The position numbers and the translations under genes were made by a program. Positions 60,319-64,000 of a stretch of 64,000 nucleotides of DNA are shown piece by piece. The DNA is from an uncultured Curtobacterium sp. GTDB lineage: Bacteria; Actinomycetota; Actinomycetes; Actinomycetales; Microbacteriaceae. Below the pieces are notes generated by a model. It had not been told where the DNA came from, searched no databases, and saw only the letters and a list, made by a program, of their open reading frames with translations. Location of the stretch: contig CAJYUW010000009.1 of NCBI GenBank assembly GCA_913778205.1, positions 1-64,000 on the forward strand, in the 5' to 3' direction. Position 1 is the stretch's first letter. Each line of letters opens with the position of its first letter.

Positions 60319-61338
60319 TCAATGTTCGCCCAGGAGCTTGGACAGGTACCGTGCGACGGCGCGGACCGCGGCCATGTTGCTGCCGTAGTCCATCCGGGTC
60401 GGCCCGAGCACCCCGAGTCGTGCCACCTCGCCACCGGCGCGGTACCCGCCGGCGACGATGCTGGTGGCGTCGAGGCCGTACTCGGCGTTCTCGGCGCCGA
60501 TGCTCGCGGCCACCGCGATGTCGTCCACCTGCATCTCGCCGAACAACCGGAGCAGGGTGACCTGTTCCTCGATCGCCTCGAGCACGGGGAAGAGGCCGCC
60601 GGAGAAGTCGGACTCGCTCTTCGCGAGGTTCGCTGCGCCGGCCATGAGCAGGCGGTCTTGTCGGTTCGCCGCCACCTGCTCGATGAGGGTCGCGACGACG
60701 ACCCCGGCGAGCGGCTGCACGTCGGGGCGGAGTTGCTGCGGCACCGCGCGGAGCGCGCCGGGCACGTCCTGCAGGAGCAGCCCGACCGTCGCGCCGTTCA
60801 CCACGGTGCGGAGCTCTGCGAGCGCGGACTCGTCGAGTCCGACGTCGCTCTCGACGACGCGCTGTTCGACCCGGGCCGTGTCGGTGATGAGCACGACCAT
60901 GAGCCGGGTGTCACCGAGTCGGACGAGCTCGACGTGCTGCACCCGGGCACGGACCATCGAGGGGTACTGCACGAGCGCGACCTGGTTCGTCAGCTGGCTC
61001 AGCAACCGCACCGTGCGGCCGAGCACGTCGTCGAGGTCGCCCGAGGCCCCGAGGAAGGTCTCGATCGCGTGCCGCTGGGCGCTCGACAGTGGGCGCGCTG
61101 CGGCGAGGTGGTCGACGAAGACCCGGTACCCCTTGTCGGTCGGGACCCGGCCGGACGAGGTGTGCGGGGCGACGATGAGCTGCTCGTCCTCGAGCTGGGC
61201 CATGTCGTTCCGGATGGTCGCCGCACTCACCCCGAAGGCGTGGCGGTCGACGATGGTCTTGGACCCGACGGGCTCGCGCGACGCGACGTAGTCCCGCACG
61301 ATGGCCTTCAGGACCTCGAGGCTGCGTTCGCTGACCAC
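60319..61338 (-). CDS. hrcA: Heat-inducible transcription repressor HrcA
   Basis: A 339-residue repressor that holds chaperone genes off by binding CIRCE. The winged helix is at the N-terminus (VVSERSLEVLKAIVRDYV, then VSAATIRNDMAQLEDE and HTSSGRVPTDKGYRVFV). The GAF-like middle and C-terminal GPTRMDYGSNMAAVRAVARY are typical. GTG at 61338 follows GGAAGGGG. A CIRCE-like operator at 61359 covers its own start, so it should be autoregulated. Confidence 0.95.
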   Translation of the reverse strand: MVSERSLEVLKAIVRDYVASREPVGSKTIVDRHAFGVSAATIRNDMAQLEDEQLIVAPHTSSGRVPTDKGYRVFVDHLAAARPLSSAQRHAIETFLGASGDLDDVLGRTVRLLSQLTNQVALVQYPSMVRARVQHVELVRLGDTRLMVVLITDTARVEQRVVESDVGLDESALAELRTVVNGATVGLLLQDVPGALRAVPQQLRPDVQPLAGVVVATLIEQVAANRQDRLLMAGAANLAKSESDFSGGLFPVLEAIEEQVTLLRLFGEMQVDDIAVAASIGAENAEYGLDATSIVAGGYRAGGEVARLGVLGPTRMDYGSNMAAVRAVARYLSKLLGEH

Positions 61339-61358
61339 CCGGACCCCTTCCGCTCGCG

Positions 61359-61385
61359 TTGGCACTCTCGTGTGTCGACTGCTGA
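61359..61385. promoter_or_regulatory. CIRCE operator (HrcA binding site)
   Basis: TTGGCACTC (61359-61367), 9 nt, GACTGCTGA (61377-61385). Compared with the consensus TTAGCACTC-N9-GAGTGCTAA, the left arm matches at 8 of 9 and the right at 7 of 9. It abuts the -10 box of hrcA. Confidence 0.85.
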
Positions 61386-61390
61386 TCCTA
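61385..61390 (-). promoter_or_regulatory. -10 hexamer TAGGAT of hrcA
   Basis: On the minus strand TAGGAT ends where the CIRCE right arm begins (sharing base 61385), so the operator covers the transcription start. The mRNA has a leader of about 40 nt with GGAAGGGG. Confidence 0.6.
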
Positions 61391-61434
61391 CGCCCGACGG
61401 CCGACAACGCGGGACGTCCGGCGGCCCGGATCGG

Positions 61435-61440
61435 TACGCT
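61435..61440 (+). promoter_or_regulatory. -10 hexamer TACGCT of a leaderless promoter
   Basis: TACGCT followed by 6 nt and the ATG at 61447 of the DUF4870 gene. Confidence 0.65.
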
Positions 61441-61446
61441 GCCCGC

Positions 61447-61893
61447 ATGAGCTACGGACAGCAGCCCGGCGACCCTTCCGGCCAGCACCCAGGGAACCCC
61501 TACGGACAGCAGCCCGGTGCCCCCGGCGGCCCCCAGTACCCGCCGAACTACCACCTCCCGCAGCCGATGAGCCCCGAGGACCAGCGGCTCTGGGCGACCC
61601 TGACCCACGTCGGCGGGATCTTCTTCAGCCTGCTCGTGCCGATCGTCGCCTACCTCGTGCTCCGCGACCGCGGACAGTTCGTGCGCGAGCACACGCGGGT
61701 CGCGCTCAACTTCCACATCACCATGGCGATCGCCGGTTTCGTGGGCGGAATCACGTCGTGGCTCGGCATCGGGCTGATCATCCTGCTCGCGGTGGCCGTC
61801 CTGACCGTGGTCTTCGCGATCATGGCGGCGCTCGCGGCGAATCGCGGCGAGTTCTACAAGTACCCGCTGTCGATCGAGTTCATCAAGCAGTAG
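61447..61893 (+). CDS. DUF4870 domain membrane protein
   Basis: A 148-residue membrane protein with a Gln/Pro/Gly-rich cytosolic N-terminus containing a repeated GQQPG, then the DUF4870 core: WATLTHVGGIFFSLLVPIV, REHTRVALNFHITMAIAGFV and two more helices. The C-terminus is YKYPLSIEFIKQ. The family is found widely, function unknown. The frame is open far upstream (antisense to the dnaJ-hrcA genes), but the leaderless promoter and the family N-terminus fix the ATG at 61447. Confidence 0.88.
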   Translation: MSYGQQPGDPSGQHPGNPYGQQPGAPGGPQYPPNYHLPQPMSPEDQRLWATLTHVGGIFFSLLVPIVAYLVLRDRGQFVREHTRVALNFHITMAIAGFVGGITSWLGIGLIILLAVAVLTVVFAIMAALAANRGEFYKYPLSIEFIKQ

Positions 61894-61901
61894 CCGGCGG
61901 C

Positions 61902-63146
61902 TCAGTCGAGCAGCTCGCGGACCACCGCGTCCGCGAGCAGTCGGCCCTGCCGCGTCAACTCGACCCGTCCCCGCACCGCGGCCGAACCGTCCACGAGACC
62001 GCGTGCGATGAGTCCGGCGACGCGGCCACGGGCCTCCCGGCGGAGTTCCGACGTGGCGAGCTCCCCGCGGACCCGCGCCGCGAGGAGCACGCGCTCGACG
62101 TACCGCGTCTCGTCGTCCAGGGTCTCGCGGCCCGCGGCCGGCGACTCCCCCGCGAGCACCCGGTTCGCGTACGCGGCCGGGTGCTTGACGTTCCACCAGC
62201 GGGTCCCCGCGACCGCCGAGTGCGCCCCGGGGCCGACCCCCCACCAGTCGTGGCCCTTCCAGTACGACAGGTTGTGCCGGCTGGCTTGCTCCGCCGTGCC
62301 GCCGTCGGCGCCCTGCCGCGCCCAGTTCGACACCTCGTACCAGGCGTACCCGGCCGCGGCGAGCACGTCGTCGGCGAGCTCGTACATGTCGGCGGCGAGG
62401 TCGTCGTCGGGCGCGGGCAGTTCGCCGCGGGCGACCATGCGGCCCATCGCGGTGCCCTCCTCGACGATGAGCGAGTACGCCGACACGTGGTCCGGCGCGC
62501 ACGCGATCGCGGCGTCGAGCGAGGTTCGCCAGTCGTCGAGCGACTCCCCCGGCGTCGAGTAGATGAGGTCGAGCGACACGTCGAGGCCCTGCTGCTTCGC
62601 GAGGTCCACCACGAGCGGCACGCGCTCCGGGTCGTGCGTGCGGTCGAGGGTGGCGAGGACGTGCGGTACGGCGGACTGCATGCCGTAGCTGACGCGGGTG
62701 AACCCGCCCTCGCGGAGGGTCCGCAGCGACTCCGCGTCGACCGAGTCCGGGTTCGCCTCCGTGGTGACCTCGGCGCCGGGCACGATCCCCCACGTCTCGT
62801 CGATCGCCCGGAGGACCATCACGAGGTCCGCAGCGGGGAGCATCGTCGGGGTCCCGCCGCCGAAGAACACCGTCGACACCGGGCGCCGCGGCACGCCCGA
62901 CCGCTCGAGCACCTCCGCGGCGAAGCGGATCTCCTGCACGGCGTGGCCGGCGTAGTCGTCACGCCGGACACCGCGGAGCTCCGACGCCGTGTACGTGTTG
63001 AAGTCGCAGTACCCGCAGCGCACCCGGCAGAACGGCACGTGGACGTACACGCCGAACGGGACGGCGCCCGCGTCCGGGCCCGGGGTGAGCAGCCCGTCCG
63101 ACGGTGCGGGATCGGCGATCGGCAGGGCACTCGGCATGGACTCCAT
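61902..63146 (-). CDS. hemW: Radical SAM heme chaperone HemW
   Basis: A 414-residue radical SAM protein of the HemN-like group that binds heme and [4Fe-4S]. The cluster motif is VPFCRVRCGYCDF (CxxxCxxC with the extra Cys). FFGGGTPTMLPAADL and EANPDSVDAESL are typical, and the HemN C-terminal domain follows. It is close to HemW rather than the oxygen-independent coproporphyrinogen oxidase. The start may be ATG 63146 or ATG 63137. Confidence 0.92.
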   Translation of the reverse strand: MESMPSALPIADPAPSDGLLTPGPDAGAVPFGVYVHVPFCRVRCGYCDFNTYTASELRGVRRDDYAGHAVQEIRFAAEVLERSGVPRRPVSTVFFGGGTPTMLPAADLVMVLRAIDETWGIVPGAEVTTEANPDSVDAESLRTLREGGFTRVSYGMQSAVPHVLATLDRTHDPERVPLVVDLAKQQGLDVSLDLIYSTPGESLDDWRTSLDAAIACAPDHVSAYSLIVEEGTAMGRMVARGELPAPDDDLAADMYELADDVLAAAGYAWYEVSNWARQGADGGTAEQASRHNLSYWKGHDWWGVGPGAHSAVAGTRWWNVKHPAAYANRVLAGESPAAGRETLDDETRYVERVLLAARVRGELATSELRREARGRVAGLIARGLVDGSAAVRGRVELTRQGRLLADAVVRELLD

Positions 63147-63166
63147 TCTCGGTCATGATGGAGGGC

Positions 63167-63856
63167 ATGGAGCACCACACCGTCCCCACCACGGTGCTGT
63201 GGGACATCGACGGCACCCTCGTGCTGAACGCCGCGTCGCCGGGCAACCTGTACCACCTGGCACTCGAACGGGCGGTCGGCCGTGATCTCGCGCTGCGCGT
63301 CGGGCACCAGCACGGCCGGACGGACGCCGGCCTCATCGCCGAGCACGTCCGCGCGCACGACTTCGACGACGCCCTCATCCCGACGGTGTCCGGCCACCTC
63401 CGCGACCTCACGGACGAACGCTTCCGCGCGGGCGACCACCGCAAGCCGGCACCCGGTGCGCGACACCTCGTGCAGCGGTTCGCCGAACTGGGCTGGCGCA
63501 ACGGACTGCTGACCGGCAACTCGGAGCACCGCGCACGCGTCAAGCTCCGCGGCGCCGGCTTCGACCTCGACGCGTTCGACTGGGCGCACTCGTTCTTCGG
63601 CGACGAGGAGGTCGACCGGGCAGGCGTCACCGGACGCGCCGCGGCGGCCCTCCGCGGCGAGCGCGCCGTGATCGTCGGCGACACGCCGCGCGACGGCGAC
63701 GCTGCCGACGACGCCGGCATCCCGTTCCTCGCGGTCGCGACCGGCGTCTACGACGTCGACGCCCTCCGGGCGACGAGCGCGGTCGCGGTCGCGCAGGACT
63801 GCGGCCGGGACGCCCGACTGATCGAGGACGCGATCGCCGGGCTCGCGCCGCTCTAG
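63167..63856 (+). CDS. HAD-superfamily hydrolase, phosphoglycolate phosphatase-like
   Basis: A 229-residue phosphatase of the HAD fold. Motif I is VLWDIDGTLV with the two catalytic Asp; motif II NGLLTGNS; motif III/IV FFGDEEVDR and IVGDTPRDGDAADDAG. The substrate is not predictable. The ATG at 63167 stands 7 nt behind CATGAT, a possible leaderless promoter; ATG 63155 or 63158 are alternatives. Its TAG stop overlaps the stop of the convergent DUF1990 gene. Confidence 0.9.
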   Translation: MEHHTVPTTVLWDIDGTLVLNAASPGNLYHLALERAVGRDLALRVGHQHGRTDAGLIAEHVRAHDFDDALIPTVSGHLRDLTDERFRAGDHRKPAPGARHLVQRFAELGWRNGLLTGNSEHRARVKLRGAGFDLDAFDWAHSFFGDEEVDRAGVTGRAAAALRGERAVIVGDTPRDGDAADDAGIPFLAVATGVYDVDALRATSAVAVAQDCGRDARLIEDAIAGLAPL

Positions 63857-64000
63857 TCGCCGCGGAGCGCCGCGAGGTACTTCTCGGCCATCACCCGCTG
63901 CTGTCGTCGGAGCAGCGGCTCCACGAAGCGCCACTTCCGGCTCGCGGGCTGCGAGAACTGCCGGAGCTGCAGCCACACCGAGCCGTCGGGGGTGCGCTCG
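63853..64000 (-). CDS. DUF1990 family protein, C-terminal fragment
   Basis: The last 48 codons of a gene that continues right of the window. The readable end has VWLQLRQFSQPASRKWRF and VMAEKYLAALRGD, the pattern of DUF1990 proteins (small proteins of unknown function in actinobacteria). The stop overlaps the HAD gene's stop within CTAG. The assignment rests on this short part. Confidence 0.6.
   Translation of the reverse strand, partial: ERTPDGSVWLQLRQFSQPASRKWRFVEPLLRRQQRVMAEKYLAALRGD

Noticed and set aside
57670..61446. Very long plus-strand open frame running into the DUF4870 gene
   Set aside because: It is antisense to phoH, HIT, rsmE, dnaJ and hrcA, which all have family motifs; only the part from ATG 61447 is a real protein, and it has its own promoter.

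Overview
The window is very GC-rich chromosomal DNA with the gene content of a Gram-positive actinobacterium, most likely family Microbacteriaceae (Curtobacterium or a close relative). The evidence is a homodimeric-type aceE next to a FasR-like PucR regulator and a fabD-fabH-acpP-fabF cluster, the run hrcA-dnaJ-rsmE-HIT-phoH-ybeY-CNNM-era, a DUF3145 gene, the dnaG-dgt-dus group, many GTGA/ATGA start-stop overlaps, and many genes that seem to be transcribed without a leader. The genus is inferred. I saw no IS element, prophage, integron or CRISPR array; this is mostly core chromosome with one accessory biosynthetic locus.

Layout. 1-2.8 kb: end of a sugar ABC permease, a small membrane protein, an aldo/keto reductase and a lipoprotein. 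2.9-11.5 kb: the accessory locus. A CapK/PaaK-like adenylating enzyme and an Acg-like nitroreductase run leftwards. AcpS, a small carrier protein, an acyl-CoA dehydrogenase, an amino acid:[carrier protein] ligase (a class II aaRS relative) and a two-domain alpha/beta hydrolase with a Cys nucleophile run rightwards. Another hydrolase follows on the minus strand. 11.5-21.4 kb: peroxiredoxin, aceE, fasR, the fatty-acid synthase genes and DUF3145. 21.5-27.5 kb: DUF1684, an AI-2E-type exporter, a CAU-anticodon tRNA, a glycosyltransferase, a DMT-type membrane protein divergent from def, a lipoprotein and tRNA-Asn. 27.5-35.2 kb: a Dpp/Opp-type peptide ABC operon with an extra ATPase and a 2-hydroxyacid dehydrogenase. 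35.7-49.7 kb: dnaG, dgt, dus, a YbaK-like editing protein, a FrnE-like DsbA protein, glyS, an aminotransferase with a divergent LysR gene, uppS, recO, and leuA with a leucine attenuator. 49.7-54.1 kb: an FtsX/MacB-type ABC system beside a NarL-type two-component system. 54.1-61.4 kb: the era to hrcA block behind a CIRCE operator. 61.4-64 kb: DUF4870, hemW, a HAD phosphatase and a DUF1990 fragment.

Signals. About fourteen starts (including the leuA leader peptide) lie exactly 6-7 nt behind a TANNNT -10 hexamer, the signature of leaderless mRNA, and a few more have weaker hexamers. Intergenic regions are rich in structured DNA: two related long palindromes about 39 kb apart with compensated substitutions, a family of GGAGGC palindromes, and several short tandem arrays (6, 11, 17, 31 and 35 bp), four of them just upstream of promoters or genes. 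The best candidate for an undescribed system is the carrier-protein-dependent amino-acid-activation locus at 4.5-10.3 kb.
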